The notes beneath the pieces were generated by a model, which saw nothing but the letters and a program-made list of their open reading frames with translations, was not told where the DNA came from and ran no database searches. Below are positions 43,399-53,492 of a stretch of DNA of 64,000 nt, one piece after another (the first letter of the stretch is position 1; every line of letters begins with the position of its first letter). Source of the stretch: JAUNQW01 sp043424615 (lineage in GTDB: Bacteria; Bacillota; Bacilli; Lactobacillales; Carnobacteriaceae_A); assembly GCA_043424615.1 (NCBI GenBank), contig JBHWOX010000018.1, positions 1 through 64,000 on the forward strand, given 5' to 3'. The translations under genes were made by a program, and so were the position numbers.

Positions 43399-45710
43399 AA
43401 GATCAAAATCCGACGAATAACCGCAAATTAGTTATCATTGGACTGGCGTTTGTTAGCATATTCGTCTTTATGTTTATTTCGTATCGTTTTATCCGTATTA
43501 TGACCACTGAAACAGTAAATGGTGAAGATTTGGGTAAAATGGTTGAAATGCAATACACCAATCAAAATAAAATCCCGGCTAAGCGGGGTGAAATTTTTGA
43601 CCGCCATGGTGAATCAATAGCGGTTTCTTCAACTTCTTATAATTTGATTGCCATTTTAACCGATGAGTGGAGTCCCGATTCTAGCCACCCTAACCATGTG
43701 GTGGATAAAGAAGAAACGGCTAAAATTTTATCTCAGCATATCAGTATGAGTAAGGAAGATATATTAGCACAATTAGAGCAGGAAGGCGTCAAGCAAGCTG
43801 AATTTGGTTCGGTGGGTAGGAATTTAAGTTATGAAACAAAAAATAAGATAGAAAATGAAGACCTACCTGGGATTGTTTTTGAAGAGCAGCCGGCCCGTTT
43901 ATATCCTAATGGTGTCTTTGCTTCTCATATTGTCGGCCTCGCTCAAGAAGATAAAAATCAAGAAACAGATGATTTAGTGGGCGTTTTAGGTTTGGAAGCT
44001 TTTTATCAAGATCAGTTAAGTGGCCAAGATGGCGCTATTCAATACCAGCAAGACGTTTTAGGCTACGCCATTCCAGGCCAAGATATTGGCATTGCTGAAG
44101 CGGTAGATGGGCATGATATGCACCTGACCATTGATAAATCTATTCAAATGTATTTGGAAAGTATTGTCAGTCGGGTGAATCACGACAATCCTTCAGCCGC
44201 CATTACGGCTACTTTAATGGATGCTAAAAGCGGCAAAATATTAGCCGCGACCCAGAGGGAAACTTTTAATCCTACAACTAAGGAAAATATTGATGCCACC
44301 TGGCAAAACTACCATGCGGAATATACTTTTGAACCTGGGTCGACTTTCAAGGTCATCACTCTGGCTGCCAGTATTAATGAAGGCATCTTTGATCCTCATG
44401 CTTACTTCCAATCCGGCCAGTATGAATATGCTGGAGAGATCATCAACGATGTTAAACCAGAAGGCTGGGGGAGCATTTCTTATTTAGAAGGACTGGCTCG
44501 CTCTTCCAATGTGGCTTTTGTGCGTTTGTTTGAAGAAATGGGATCTGACCAGTGGAAAGATTATCTTGACATCTTTGGTTATGGACAAAAAACAGGAATT
44601 AGCTTACCCAATGAAAATGCAGGAAGCAACCCTTATTCTAATCCCTTGCAACAAGCCAATACCTCTTTCGGTCAAGGGTTAACAGTGACTCCGGTTCAAA
44701 TGATGCAGGCCTTTTCAGCCATTGCCAATGATGGAAAAATGATGAAACCTATGTTGGTTGAAAAAATGGTGAACAGTGAAAATGGCAAGGAAAAAGTTTT
44801 TGAACCTGAAGTGGTGGGTCAGCCTATCAGTGAAGAGGCAGCAGATGAGACTCTTCGCCAACTCAGCCAAGCCACCCAGCATCCCGAATCGACTTCAGTC
44901 ATTCATCAAATTGATGGCTATGAGATAGCCATCAAAACAGGGACCAGTGAAATGGTAGACCCAGAAACTGGACGCTATATGCAAGGATCGAATAATCATA
45001 TTTTTTCAGTGGTGGGCTTCGCTCCCGCTCAAGATCCACAATATATTTTTTATGTTACTGTTCAGCAGCCTGAACTAACAGCTGAAGCTTCTTATGGAGG
45101 ACAGGTGGTTGCGAATATCTTCCGACCAGTTATGAAATGGACCCTAGACCAAAATGGGCAGGGTGAACTGGTTGAAAATTCAAATATCATTTATGAACAA
45201 ATGCCTAAGTTAAGTGGGTCGAGCTTGGCAGAAGCTGAAGAAAGCTTAAGCCAAATGAGTCAAAACGCCATCATCATTGGTAGTGGTAATGAAGTGGTCC
45301 AGCAGTATCCTTATGCAGGTGCTGCCGTTTATCCTAATGATACGATTATTTTGATGACCAATGGTTCCATGACTGTACCAGATATGACAGGCTTATCGAA
45401 AAACGAGGTTTTAAAAATTTCTGAACTGACAGGTGTCGCCATCGAGGTGGAGGGATCAGGATATGTTAGCCAGCAAAGTCTCAGCCCTGGTCAAGCCCTT
45501 CAGCCAGGTGATCAGCTAAGTGTTCAATTGACTGAACAAGCTCCTCCGCCTTCAGAAGCGATAGCTGTGGATGGTTCGAGCAGTGAACAACCTTCAATTA
45601 ACCAATTTAACCCGCCTTCAGACTCATCAGTCAGTATGGATGCTCCTCAAAGGAGAGAAGAAGGGGCGGAACGAAAAGAAGAAGTTGATTTAAATTCAAT
45701 TATAGAATAG
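43395..45710 (+). CDS. Class B penicillin-binding protein (PBP2X/FtsI type) with PASTA domains
   Basis: Septal peptidoglycan transpeptidase. An N-terminal membrane helix (residues 10-32) is followed by the dimerisation domain with RGEIFDRHG, then the transpeptidase with S316 in STFK, S370-S-N372 and K514-T-G. Two PASTA repeats occupy about 600-715 (YEQMPKLSGSSLAEA, MTVPDMTGLSKNEV), with a low-complexity charged tail. It encodes 771 aa. The ATGA overlap with ftsL couples translation. beta-Lactams would target S316. Confidence 0.96.
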   Translation: MKDQNPTNNRKLVIIGLAFVSIFVFMFISYRFIRIMTTETVNGEDLGKMVEMQYTNQNKIPAKRGEIFDRHGESIAVSSTSYNLIAILTDEWSPDSSHPNHVVDKEETAKILSQHISMSKEDILAQLEQEGVKQAEFGSVGRNLSYETKNKIENEDLPGIVFEEQPARLYPNGVFASHIVGLAQEDKNQETDDLVGVLGLEAFYQDQLSGQDGAIQYQQDVLGYAIPGQDIGIAEAVDGHDMHLTIDKSIQMYLESIVSRVNHDNPSAAITATLMDAKSGKILAATQRETFNPTTKENIDATWQNYHAEYTFEPGSTFKVITLAASINEGIFDPHAYFQSGQYEYAGEIINDVKPEGWGSISYLEGLARSSNVAFVRLFEEMGSDQWKDYLDIFGYGQKTGISLPNENAGSNPYSNPLQQANTSFGQGLTVTPVQMMQAFSAIANDGKMMKPMLVEKMVNSENGKEKVFEPEVVGQPISEEAADETLRQLSQATQHPESTSVIHQIDGYEIAIKTGTSEMVDPETGRYMQGSNNHIFSVVGFAPAQDPQYIFYVTVQQPELTAEASYGGQVVANIFRPVMKWTLDQNGQGELVENSNIIYEQMPKLSGSSLAEAEESLSQMSQNAIIIGSGNEVVQQYPYAGAAVYPNDTIILMTNGSMTVPDMTGLSKNEVLKISELTGVAIEVEGSGYVSQQSLSPGQALQPGDQLSVQLTEQAPPPSEAIAVDGSSSEQPSINQFNPPSDSSVSMDAPQRREEGAERKEEVDLNSIIE

Positions 45711-45720
45711 GGGATGAGAT

Positions 45721-46698
45721 ATGAATACTGCAGATTTGGTATGGTTTATCTTAGTAGCCATATTGTCACTCGTTTTTACCTTGATCATCATGCCGAGCTT
45801 CATTCAATATTTTAGGGAGAAACAGCTGGGTCAAACTACTCGAGACATTGGCCCGGCCTGGCACCACCAAAAAGATGGAACCCCCACCATGGGCGGAATT
45901 GGTTTTTTACTTGCTAGTATGATTGCCTATATTATTGGTGTCGTTACGACTAACAATCTGACTGCTTCCTCTTGGATGTTATTATTGACACTGGTCTTCT
46001 TTGCCGCTATCGGTTTTATCGACGATTATTTGATCTTAATCTTAAAGCAAAACGATGGCATTTCATCTAAGCAAAAGTTTATCGCTCAAATTTTAGGAGC
46101 GGGAATCTTTTTGCTCTTTTATTTTCTTTCTATTGCTGACGTTAGCCTGTGGTTACCTCTTTTTGGTGAGATTCATTCTTTCGTTATTTATACTGTTTTT
46201 GGAGTTTTTTGGATTAATGGCTTTTCTAATGCGGTCAATCTGACGGATGGTTTGGATGGCTTAGCCAGTTCAACTTCGATTGTTGCTTTATCCACCTTTG
46301 CTGTGATTGCTTATAATCAAGCGAACTCCAGTGTTTTATATTTTTGTGCGTCTCTCATTGGAGGGCTGGTCGCTTTCTTATACTTTAATAAGAAACCTGC
46401 TCAAATATTCATGGGAGATGTGGGTTCCCTAGCACTAGGTGCTATTATGGCCGTCCTGTCAATTTTATTAAAAGTAGAATGGTTACTCTTGTTGATCGGC
46501 TTACCTTTTGTGGTTGAAACCGCTTCAGTTATTTTACAAGTCTTTTCTTTCAAAAAATTTGGTAAGAGAATATTTAAGATGAGTCCTATTCATCATCATT
46601 TTGAGATGAGCGGTTTCAGTGAACAACAAGTCGTTTTAGCTTTTGTTATTTTTGGTATAATAAGTGCGTCTTTAGCACTGTTTATCTATTTCAATTAA
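45721..46698 (+). CDS. mraY: Phospho-MurNAc-pentapeptide transferase MraY
   Basis: Integral membrane enzyme making lipid I from UDP-MurNAc-pentapeptide and undecaprenyl phosphate. About ten membrane helices; catalytic DDY (IDDYLI), NAVNLTDGLDGLAS and the HHHFEMSG loop are intact. It encodes 325 aa. It lies 10 nt after the PBP gene. Confidence 0.97.
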   Translation: MNTADLVWFILVAILSLVFTLIIMPSFIQYFREKQLGQTTRDIGPAWHHQKDGTPTMGGIGFLLASMIAYIIGVVTTNNLTASSWMLLLTLVFFAAIGFIDDYLILILKQNDGISSKQKFIAQILGAGIFLLFYFLSIADVSLWLPLFGEIHSFVIYTVFGVFWINGFSNAVNLTDGLDGLASSTSIVALSTFAVIAYNQANSSVLYFCASLIGGLVAFLYFNKKPAQIFMGDVGSLALGAIMAVLSILLKVEWLLLLIGLPFVVETASVILQVFSFKKFGKRIFKMSPIHHHFEMSGFSEQQVVLAFVIFGIISASLALFIYFN

Positions 46699-46699
46699 T

Positions 46700-46731
46700 A
46701 GGGGCTGGGCAGGGGCTCAGCTTCTTTTTTT
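46700..46731 (+). terminator. Hairpin between mraY and murD
   Basis: GGGCTGGGC (46702-46710) can pair with GCTCAGCTT (46715-46723) using wobble pairs, followed by seven T. It probably attenuates within the dcw operon rather than ending it. Confidence 0.5.
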
Positions 46732-46761
46732 GTGGACAAATGATATAAAAGGATAGTTAAG

Positions 46762-48126
46762 ATGAAAAATACGGATTTATTAAAAAATAAAAAAATATTT
46801 ATTTTTGGATTAGGCAAGTCTGGCATCAGTAGCTGTCGCTTGTGCCATCAATTGGGGGCAGAAGTGACTGCTTATGATTCAGCTCAGCTGAAAGGAACGG
46901 ATTTAGAAAAAGAGTGGGAAGAAACATCCATCTCTTTATTTTATGAGGTGGATCCTCTGCCTTTGTTAGAAGATGACTTTGATTTTATGATAAAAAGTCC
47001 GGGGATTTCTTATGACCATCCCTTGATTAAAAAAGCAGAAGAAATAGATCTACCCATTTTAACGGATGTGGAACTAGCCTACCATCTATCGGAGGCCCCT
47101 ATTATAGGAATAACAGGGACCAACGGAAAAACGACCGTCACGACTCTGATTACAGAAATCATCAACCAGTCGGATGAGCTTGGACATGCTTATATCTCTG
47201 GTAATATTGGAGTTCCGGTTTGTGATGTGGTCCAGCACATCCATTCAGATGAGTTTTTGGTGATGGAGTTATCCTCTTTTCAATTGATGGGTGTCCAACA
47301 TTTTCATCCAGCCATAGCACTGATCATCAACTTGTATGCCGCTCATTTAGACTACCACCACAGTCGGGAAGAGTACGTCCAAGCAAAATTTAAGCTGTTA
47401 GAGCATTTAGATGGCAGCGACTGTTTTGTTTATAATGGCAAACAAGATGAGCTCATTCAAGTGGCTCAGTCATGCCCAGCTAAGCCTTATTCTTTTGCTA
47501 ATGAGGATTTAGAAAGCTGCCGTACCTTCATCAAAAAGGGTGTGATTTATTTTGACGGTCAGCCGGTGATTGCTGTAGAAGATATCCTTTTGGCTGGGGA
47601 CCATAACTTAGAAAATGTCTGTGCGGCTATCACCGTTTGTAAATTGTTAGGTGTGAGTAATGCCAGCATTCAAAAAGTTCTCAGCACTTTTTCTGGAGTT
47701 AAACACCGCCTTCAAGCTTTACCGCCCTATCAAGGTCGACGATTCTATAACGATTCCAAAGCGACCAACGTTTTGGCCAGCCAGCAAGCCTTATCAAGCT
47801 TTGATGATCCCATTATTTGGTTGGCAGGAGGCTTGGACCGTCATGAAGATTTAACTCCCTTACTGCCATTGATACAAAAACATGTTAAAGCTATGGTTGT
47901 GAGTGGAGAAAACCAGCAAGATTTTATAGACTTAGTGAAAGATTGTAAGGACATCACCGTCCAGCAGGTAGAAAATATGGCAGAGGCGGTCCAGCAAGCC
48001 TACCAGCTGTCCAGTGAGTCAGATGTGATTTTGCTATCGCCTGCTTCAGCTTCTTGGGATCAATACCCATCATTCGAAGCTCGAGGGGAAGCTTTCATTC
48101 AGGCAGTTGAAGAATTAAGACGCTAA
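46762..48126 (+). CDS. murD: UDP-MurNAc-L-alanine--D-glutamate ligase MurD
   Basis: Adds D-Glu to the stem peptide. FGLGKSG at the N-terminus, GTNGKTT near residue 118 (ATP loop), ELSSFQL, the HLDYHHS metal/lysine region and NDSKATN are characteristic. It encodes 454 aa. It is followed by murG 26 nt downstream. murE and murF are not in the window. Confidence 0.97.
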   Translation: MKNTDLLKNKKIFIFGLGKSGISSCRLCHQLGAEVTAYDSAQLKGTDLEKEWEETSISLFYEVDPLPLLEDDFDFMIKSPGISYDHPLIKKAEEIDLPILTDVELAYHLSEAPIIGITGTNGKTTVTTLITEIINQSDELGHAYISGNIGVPVCDVVQHIHSDEFLVMELSSFQLMGVQHFHPAIALIINLYAAHLDYHHSREEYVQAKFKLLEHLDGSDCFVYNGKQDELIQVAQSCPAKPYSFANEDLESCRTFIKKGVIYFDGQPVIAVEDILLAGDHNLENVCAAITVCKLLGVSNASIQKVLSTFSGVKHRLQALPPYQGRRFYNDSKATNVLASQQALSSFDDPIIWLAGGLDRHEDLTPLLPLIQKHVKAMVVSGENQQDFIDLVKDCKDITVQQVENMAEAVQQAYQLSSESDVILLSPASASWDQYPSFEARGEAFIQAVEELRR

Positions 48127-48152
48127 GAATCGTGAAAGAGAGGTTATAGAAG

Positions 48153-49250
48153 ATGAAAGTTGTTTTAAGTGGTGGGGGGACAGGAGGACATATCTATCCT
48201 GCTTTAGCCTTAAAAAAAGCCTGGGAGAAACTCTACCCTCACTCTGAATTTCTATATGTAGGAACAGAAAAAGGTTTGGAAAGTACACTTGTTCCGCAAG
48301 CGGGCCTCGATTTTGCTTCTGTCGATATTCAAGGATTCAAACGTTCCTTATCCTTATCGAATGCCCAAACCTTATATAAATTTTTAAAAAGTGCACGTGA
48401 CTCTAGACAGATATTAAAAGATTTTGAAGCGGATGTCGTATTGGGGACGGGAGGCTTTGTCTGTGGTCCAATTTTATATGCGGCTAGTCGCTTAAACATT
48501 CCGACAGTCATTCATGAGCAAAACAGCGTGCCCGGTTTGACTAATAAATTTTTAGCTTCTTTTGTCGATCGTATTGCCCTATCTTTTGAAGAAGCCGGGC
48601 CTTATTTTACGAGAAACCAAGAAAAATTAGTTTTCACTGGCAATCCTCGAGCGCAAGAGGTGGCTCAAGTCAAAAAAGAACCTGTTTTAGAGGAATACGG
48701 CCTGGACAGTCAAAAGCCAACCGTCTTGATTTTTGGTGGGAGCCGGGGAGCTGAGCGAATCAATCAAATGGTCCTCCAGTCTTTTCATCATTTTAAAAAG
48801 GCTGATTATCAAGTTCTTTTCGCTTGCGGGTCATCTTACTATGATGATTTACAAGCCCAGGGCACTCCATTGGCTGAAGCCCCAAACTTTAAAATTGTGC
48901 CCTATATAGCGAATATGCCTGAGGTTTTCACTAACTTATCAATGGTCGTTTGTAGGAGTGGAGCGACCAGCTTGGCAGAAATAACCGCCCTAGGCTTGCC
49001 CGCCTTACTCATTCCGAGTCCCAATGTTACCAATGACCACCAAACCAAAAATGCCCAAGCCTTGGTTAAAAAAGGTGCTGCACAAATGTTAAGTGAGTCG
49101 GAATTAAACTTAGAACAATTTTTATATGATATTGATAAGATGATGGCCGATGATCAACTGAGAAAATCGATGGCTCAGGCTTCTTACCAGATGGGTGTAC
49201 AAGATGCTGGCGACCGATTGGTAAAAGTGATGTTAGATGCTATGTCTTAA
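48153..49250 (+). CDS. murG: Lipid II synthase MurG
   Basis: GT28 glycosyltransferase converting lipid I to lipid II at the inner membrane face. GGGTGGHIYPALAL, VIHEQNSVPGLTN and GGSRGAERIN are the UDP-GlcNAc and acceptor signatures; CRSGATSLAE closes the site. It encodes 365 aa, within the dcw operon. Confidence 0.97.
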   Translation: MKVVLSGGGTGGHIYPALALKKAWEKLYPHSEFLYVGTEKGLESTLVPQAGLDFASVDIQGFKRSLSLSNAQTLYKFLKSARDSRQILKDFEADVVLGTGGFVCGPILYAASRLNIPTVIHEQNSVPGLTNKFLASFVDRIALSFEEAGPYFTRNQEKLVFTGNPRAQEVAQVKKEPVLEEYGLDSQKPTVLIFGGSRGAERINQMVLQSFHHFKKADYQVLFACGSSYYDDLQAQGTPLAEAPNFKIVPYIANMPEVFTNLSMVVCRSGATSLAEITALGLPALLIPSPNVTNDHQTKNAQALVKKGAAQMLSESELNLEQFLYDIDKMMADDQLRKSMAQASYQMGVQDAGDRLVKVMLDAMS

Positions 49251-49267
49251 CAGAAAGGAGGGCCGTA

Positions 49268-50155
49268 GTGATTAAAGAACAAGATGCTTACCAGTATCAA
49301 AATGAAGAAGAGAGCGAATATGTTGAAGTCGGCCCAGTTGAAGTTTGGGTAGAAGATCATTTATATGGCATCTGTCTGCTCGTTTTCCTGTTCATTATTT
49401 TATCTTGTCTTTTTTTCTTAAGTCCTCTGGCTGATGTTCGCTCTTTTCAAGTGAGGGGGAACGAACAAATCCCAGACCAGGTCTTAATCGATCAAAGCCC
49501 GATTGCAGAAGGTGATTCGATGTTTGATGTCTATTGGAATCGCCATAGGATTGCTGATTATGTCGTCCAAGAGGAAGATCGACTGAAAACTGCCAGCTTG
49601 CAATGGTCTTTTTGGAATGAATACATTTTGCAAGTAGAAGAGTTGAAAACCATCGCTTATTTGCAAAATAAGGGCAGTTATCAAGCTGTTCTGGAAGACG
49701 GGACCCTCAGACAAGATAGCCAAAAAATTACCCAAACAGATAGTCCTATCATAAAAGGAGACGGGGAAGATAAAGATAAAATTAAAGCGCTCACTCAACA
49801 GATACAGGAGTTAGATGATGAAGTCCTTGCGGCTATTTCAGAAATTGTCTTGACCCCTAATGAAGCCAATTCTGACCAAGTGACCTTATATATGAATGAC
49901 GGCAACAAGGTGGTGGCTTCAGTATCTTCCTTAGCTGGCCGGTTGAATTATTATCCAGCTATGGTTGAGGCAGTGGACCATCGCACCGGGGAGTTCAACT
50001 TGGAAACGGGTGCTTACTTCACTCCTTTGAGTGAAGAAGAAATGTCATCATCTGAGGGACAAAATCAAGGGGCTGATGATTCTTCAACCGGGTCAGAGGA
50101 GCCCAAAGAAGAAGAGACTCAAGAATTGGAAAGCACGGCGGAGAGTGAAAGTTAA
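49268..50155 (+). CDS. divIB: Cell division protein DivIB (FtsQ)
   Basis: Bitopic divisome protein. One membrane helix (about residues 35-55) is followed by a POTRA domain (VRSFQVRGNEQIPDQ) and a beta domain. It encodes 295 aa with an acidic Ser/Glu/Gln-rich tail. The start is GTG 49268 preceded by AAAGGAGGG. It is the last cell-wall gene before a 139-nt gap and the ftsA promoter. Confidence 0.93.
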   Translation: MIKEQDAYQYQNEEESEYVEVGPVEVWVEDHLYGICLLVFLFIILSCLFFLSPLADVRSFQVRGNEQIPDQVLIDQSPIAEGDSMFDVYWNRHRIADYVVQEEDRLKTASLQWSFWNEYILQVEELKTIAYLQNKGSYQAVLEDGTLRQDSQKITQTDSPIIKGDGEDKDKIKALTQQIQELDDEVLAAISEIVLTPNEANSDQVTLYMNDGNKVVASVSSLAGRLNYYPAMVEAVDHRTGEFNLETGAYFTPLSEEEMSSSEGQNQGADDSSTGSEEPKEEETQELESTAESES

Positions 50156-50196
50156 ATCGAGCCTATCCATCCCCTCAGCCAAATTGTAACAGTCCT

Positions 50197-50226
50197 TTTA
50201 CAAGTCTTTAAATCTCCTTTTATACT
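50197..50226 (+). promoter_or_regulatory. Candidate ftsA-ftsZ promoter
   Basis: TTTACA (50197-50202), 18-bp spacer, TATACT (50221-50226) in the divIB-ftsA gap. An alternative TTGTTT/TATATA pair lies slightly downstream. Confidence 0.45.
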
Positions 50227-50294
50227 TGTTTTTTTATGGTAATATTAACTATATATGCCAATAAGGATAAATAATTTTAAATGCGGAGGTATCC

Positions 50295-51701
50295 ATGAGT
50301 CAGAATAGAAGAATTTTAACGAGTTTAGACATTGGGACCACTTCCATTAAGGTTATTATTGCTGAAATTATTAATAATAATGTTAATGTTATAGGTGTAA
50401 GTGCCCAGCCCTCAAGTGGAATAAAAAAAGGGGTTATTGTCGATATCGACCAAACTGTTTCCTCTATTCGACAAGCCGTAGCTGAAGCTGAACGCAAGGC
50501 CAATGCCAGAGTGGAAGAGCTTATTATTGGTTTGCCAGCCTATGGACTGGACCTTCAGTACACTCGTGGTGTTGTTAAAACTGAAAATCCTGAAGCGGAA
50601 ATTTCCGACCAAGATATTCAAAATGTAGTGTCACAAGCTTTGATTCAGGCCGTTGCCCCCGATAAAGAATTGATGGGATTAAACATCAAACAATTTATCG
50701 TGGATGGTTTTGATGATATCGCTGATCCACGAGGGATGATTGGATTACGCTTAGAAATTGAAGCAGAGGTTTATTCCGTACCCAAAACCATCCTTCACAG
50801 CCTGAAAAAATGTGTCAATATGGCTGGTTACTACATCAGCGATATCGTCACCCAGCCGGATGCACTCGCTGCTGCAGCTTTAAGCCGTGAAAAACAGCGG
50901 CATGCTTCAATTTTAATTGATATGGGAGGAGGGCAGACCACCGCTACCGTCTATGACAATCAGCAAATTCAATTTAGCTTTGTTGATCCAGAAGGTGGAG
51001 AATATGTCAGCCGAGATTTATCAGTGGTCTTAAACACCACCCTTGAAGAAGCTGAAAGATTAAAAATTAACCACGGCTATGCCCATCCCGCCGATGCCAA
51101 TCCTGACAGCCAAATCGCTGTCAACGTTTTATCTCAAAAAGGCGTTCAGCTTATCGATGAGGAATACATCGTTGAAATCATTCATGCGCGATTGGTTCAG
51201 ATTTTAAGCACGGTCTATGAGCGTTTGAATGATGAACGTTTGCTTGAGGGTGTGAGTGAAATTATTGTCTCTGGTGGCAACGCGTCCATACCAGGTTTAA
51301 AACGCGTGTTTGAAAATATATTTGAAAAAGATTTCGTTTTATTTGTTCCACAACAGATGGGGATAAGATATCCTACTTTTTCAACGGCTATCGGTTTGAT
51401 ACAATATGTTAAAGAGTTAGATGACGTTCAACGTCGTGTTAACTCTTATGTCAATCAAATTGACATGCACTTTAGAAGTCCAAAAAAATCTGAAAGTCTT
51501 CCCACCCCTAAGACAGAGCCAGAATATGAAGCATCTACTGATTCTTCGTATCAAGCAAAATCTCAGGGGGATAAAATCAACACAGAAGCTCAGGTCCAAC
51601 AAGAAGAAAGTGACTTAACTTATCAAGATAATCATCAAGGCCGGAGTCAACCTTCTTTTTTTGATAAAATAAAAGATTTTTTCAGCAGTTTTTTTGATTA
51701 A
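50295..51701 (+). CDS. ftsA: Cell division protein FtsA
   Basis: Actin-like membrane anchor for FtsZ. The phosphate loops LDIGTTSIKV and ILIDMGGGQTT flank the 1C domain; ISGGNASIPG-type adenosine loop appears as VSGGNASIPG. A C-terminal amphipathic helix (FFDKIKDFFSSFF) anchors it to the membrane. It encodes 468 aa; residues about 395-450 form a long hydrophilic linker. GGAGG precedes ATG 50295. Confidence 0.96.
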   Translation: MSQNRRILTSLDIGTTSIKVIIAEIINNNVNVIGVSAQPSSGIKKGVIVDIDQTVSSIRQAVAEAERKANARVEELIIGLPAYGLDLQYTRGVVKTENPEAEISDQDIQNVVSQALIQAVAPDKELMGLNIKQFIVDGFDDIADPRGMIGLRLEIEAEVYSVPKTILHSLKKCVNMAGYYISDIVTQPDALAAAALSREKQRHASILIDMGGGQTTATVYDNQQIQFSFVDPEGGEYVSRDLSVVLNTTLEEAERLKINHGYAHPADANPDSQIAVNVLSQKGVQLIDEEYIVEIIHARLVQILSTVYERLNDERLLEGVSEIIVSGGNASIPGLKRVFENIFEKDFVLFVPQQMGIRYPTFSTAIGLIQYVKELDDVQRRVNSYVNQIDMHFRSPKKSESLPTPKTEPEYEASTDSSYQAKSQGDKINTEAQVQQEESDLTYQDNHQGRSQPSFFDKIKDFFSSFFD

Positions 51702-51726
51702 AGTTTAGGATTAGGAGGAATTTATA

Positions 51727-52992
51727 GTGGAGTTTTCTTATGATACAGATGTAAATAGAAATGCGGTCATTAAGGTCATCGGTGTAGGTGGAGCCGGTGG
51801 GAACGCCGTTAACCGTATGATTGAAGAAGGTGTTCAGGGTGTGGAATTTATTGCTGCCAACACCGATACTCAAGCTTTGGAAAAAACCGGTGCTGAAACA
51901 CGCATCCAAATAGGTGAAAAAATTGCGCGTGGTTTAGGGGCAGGATCTAACCCTGAAGTGGGCGAAAAGGCTGCTGAAGAAAGTGAAGAACAAATTCGTG
52001 AAGCTCTTGAAGGCGCTGACATGATTTTCATCACGGCTGGTATGGGAGGCGGTACTGGGACAGGAGCCGCCCCGGTCGTTGCTCGTATTGCTAAAGACAT
52101 TGATGCCTTAACAGTAGGAGTGGTCACTCGTCCATTCTCTTTTGAAGGGCCAAAACGTAGCCGCTTTGCTGCTGAAGGTATTGAAGCAATGAAAGAGCAT
52201 GTGGATACCCTGGTGATTATTTCTAACAACCGCTTATTAGAAGTTGTTGATAAGAAAACACCTATGGTTGAAGCTTTTAGAGAAGCCGATAATGTGTTAC
52301 GTCAAGGGGTGCAAGGAATCTCAGATTTAATAACTTCCCCTGGCTACATCAACTTAGACTTTGCCGATGTGCAAACAGTTATGGCGAATCAAGGAACAGC
52401 CTTGATGGGTATCGGAAGCGCAAGTGGTGAAAACCGTACTTCTGAAGCAACTAAGAAAGCCATTTCTTCTCCAATGCTCGAAGTGTCCATCGATGGGGCT
52501 GAAAATGTGCTCTTAAATATTACTGGTGGCGAAGACTTATCCTTATTTGAAGCCCAAGATGCTTCTGATATTGTGATGGATGCCGCTTCTGGTGATGTTA
52601 ACATCATTTTAGGGACATCAATCAATCCTGAATTAGAAGATGAAGTGGTTGTCACTGTTATTGCTACCGGTATTGACCAAGGTAAAAAACGCCAACAACC
52701 CTCACGTGAACGTCGACCGCAATCCTCATCTTCCAACCAGAGACCAGCAGAATCACGCTCGGAAGAAAGTTCGCGATCAACCAATAGACGTCAACAGCAA
52801 GATCCTTTTGCGGACTGGGATGACCGCCGTAGCCAATCCTCTGCGCGTGATCAAGAATTAGACCGTCAGCCAGCTCAAGATAATACATCAGCCCCTCATA
52901 CTGATCGTGACGACTTGTTTAACTCTAATTCTCGTTCTTCAACTTCAGATGAACTAGACACCCCCCCTTTCTTTAGACGTAATAAAGATTAA
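51727..52992 (+). CDS. ftsZ: Cell division protein FtsZ
   Basis: Tubulin-like GTPase forming the Z ring. VGGAGGNAVNRM, the tubulin signature GGGTGTGAAPV and NNRLLEVVDKKTP are present. After the globular domain (about residue 315) comes an Arg/Gln/Ser-rich linker, and the end DTPPFFRRNK is the conserved tail that binds FtsA and SepF. It encodes 421 aa from GTG 51727 with AGGAGG upstream. Confidence 0.98.
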   Translation: MEFSYDTDVNRNAVIKVIGVGGAGGNAVNRMIEEGVQGVEFIAANTDTQALEKTGAETRIQIGEKIARGLGAGSNPEVGEKAAEESEEQIREALEGADMIFITAGMGGGTGTGAAPVVARIAKDIDALTVGVVTRPFSFEGPKRSRFAAEGIEAMKEHVDTLVIISNNRLLEVVDKKTPMVEAFREADNVLRQGVQGISDLITSPGYINLDFADVQTVMANQGTALMGIGSASGENRTSEATKKAISSPMLEVSIDGAENVLLNITGGEDLSLFEAQDASDIVMDAASGDVNIILGTSINPELEDEVVVTVIATGIDQGKKRQQPSRERRPQSSSSNQRPAESRSEESSRSTNRRQQQDPFADWDDRRSQSSARDQELDRQPAQDNTSAPHTDRDDLFNSNSRSSTSDELDTPPFFRRNKD

Positions 52993-53013
52993 TTAGTAAA
53001 GGATGAGTTAAAT

Positions 53014-53475
53014 ATGAGTTTCAAAGATCAGATGAACCGCTTTTTTGCTATTGAAGATGAATCTGATGACGGCTACACCCTGGAAGATCGTCAATACTCT
53101 CACGAAGAACCGCAGAAAGAAGAACCGGTAAGACCTGTGAAAAAACAAAACAATCAAATGAAATCCACCCCCCAACAAAATGTTGTCCAATTCAAACAAT
53201 CCCCTAGTCAAGCAGATATTAAAATTGTTGAACCTCGCATTTATTCTGAAGTTCAACAAATTTCTGATTTATTATTAAATGGTAAAATTGTGCTGGTCCA
53301 TTTTCATAAGGCCGAAGATGACCAAGCCCAAAAAATGATCGATTTTTTAGCGGGAACCATTTATGCTATTCATGGGGATATGCAGAGAGTAGGGGAGTCC
53401 ATGTTCATTTGTGCCCCAGCCTCTGTTAATATCGATGGTATTTCAGATTCTCTACTTGACCGGGATCGTTTCTAA
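53014..53475 (+). CDS. sepF: Cell division protein SepF
   Basis: Membrane-associated FtsZ anchor. The short N-terminal amphipathic helix (SFKDQMNRFFAI), a variable linker and the DUF552 core (VLVHFHKAEDDQAQKMIDFLAGTIYA) are present. It encodes 153 aa. It follows ftsZ by 21 nt, the usual Gram-positive order. Confidence 0.95.
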   Translation: MSFKDQMNRFFAIEDESDDGYTLEDRQYSHEEPQKEEPVRPVKKQNNQMKSTPQQNVVQFKQSPSQADIKIVEPRIYSEVQQISDLLLNGKIVLVHFHKAEDDQAQKMIDFLAGTIYAIHGDMQRVGESMFICAPASVNIDGISDSLLDRDRF

Positions 53476-53492
53476 GAAGTGGTAGAAAAATC

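Noticed and set aside
52389..52784. 131-aa minus-strand frame inside ftsZ
   Set aside because: Composition reflects the reverse complement of the FtsZ linker; no start signal.
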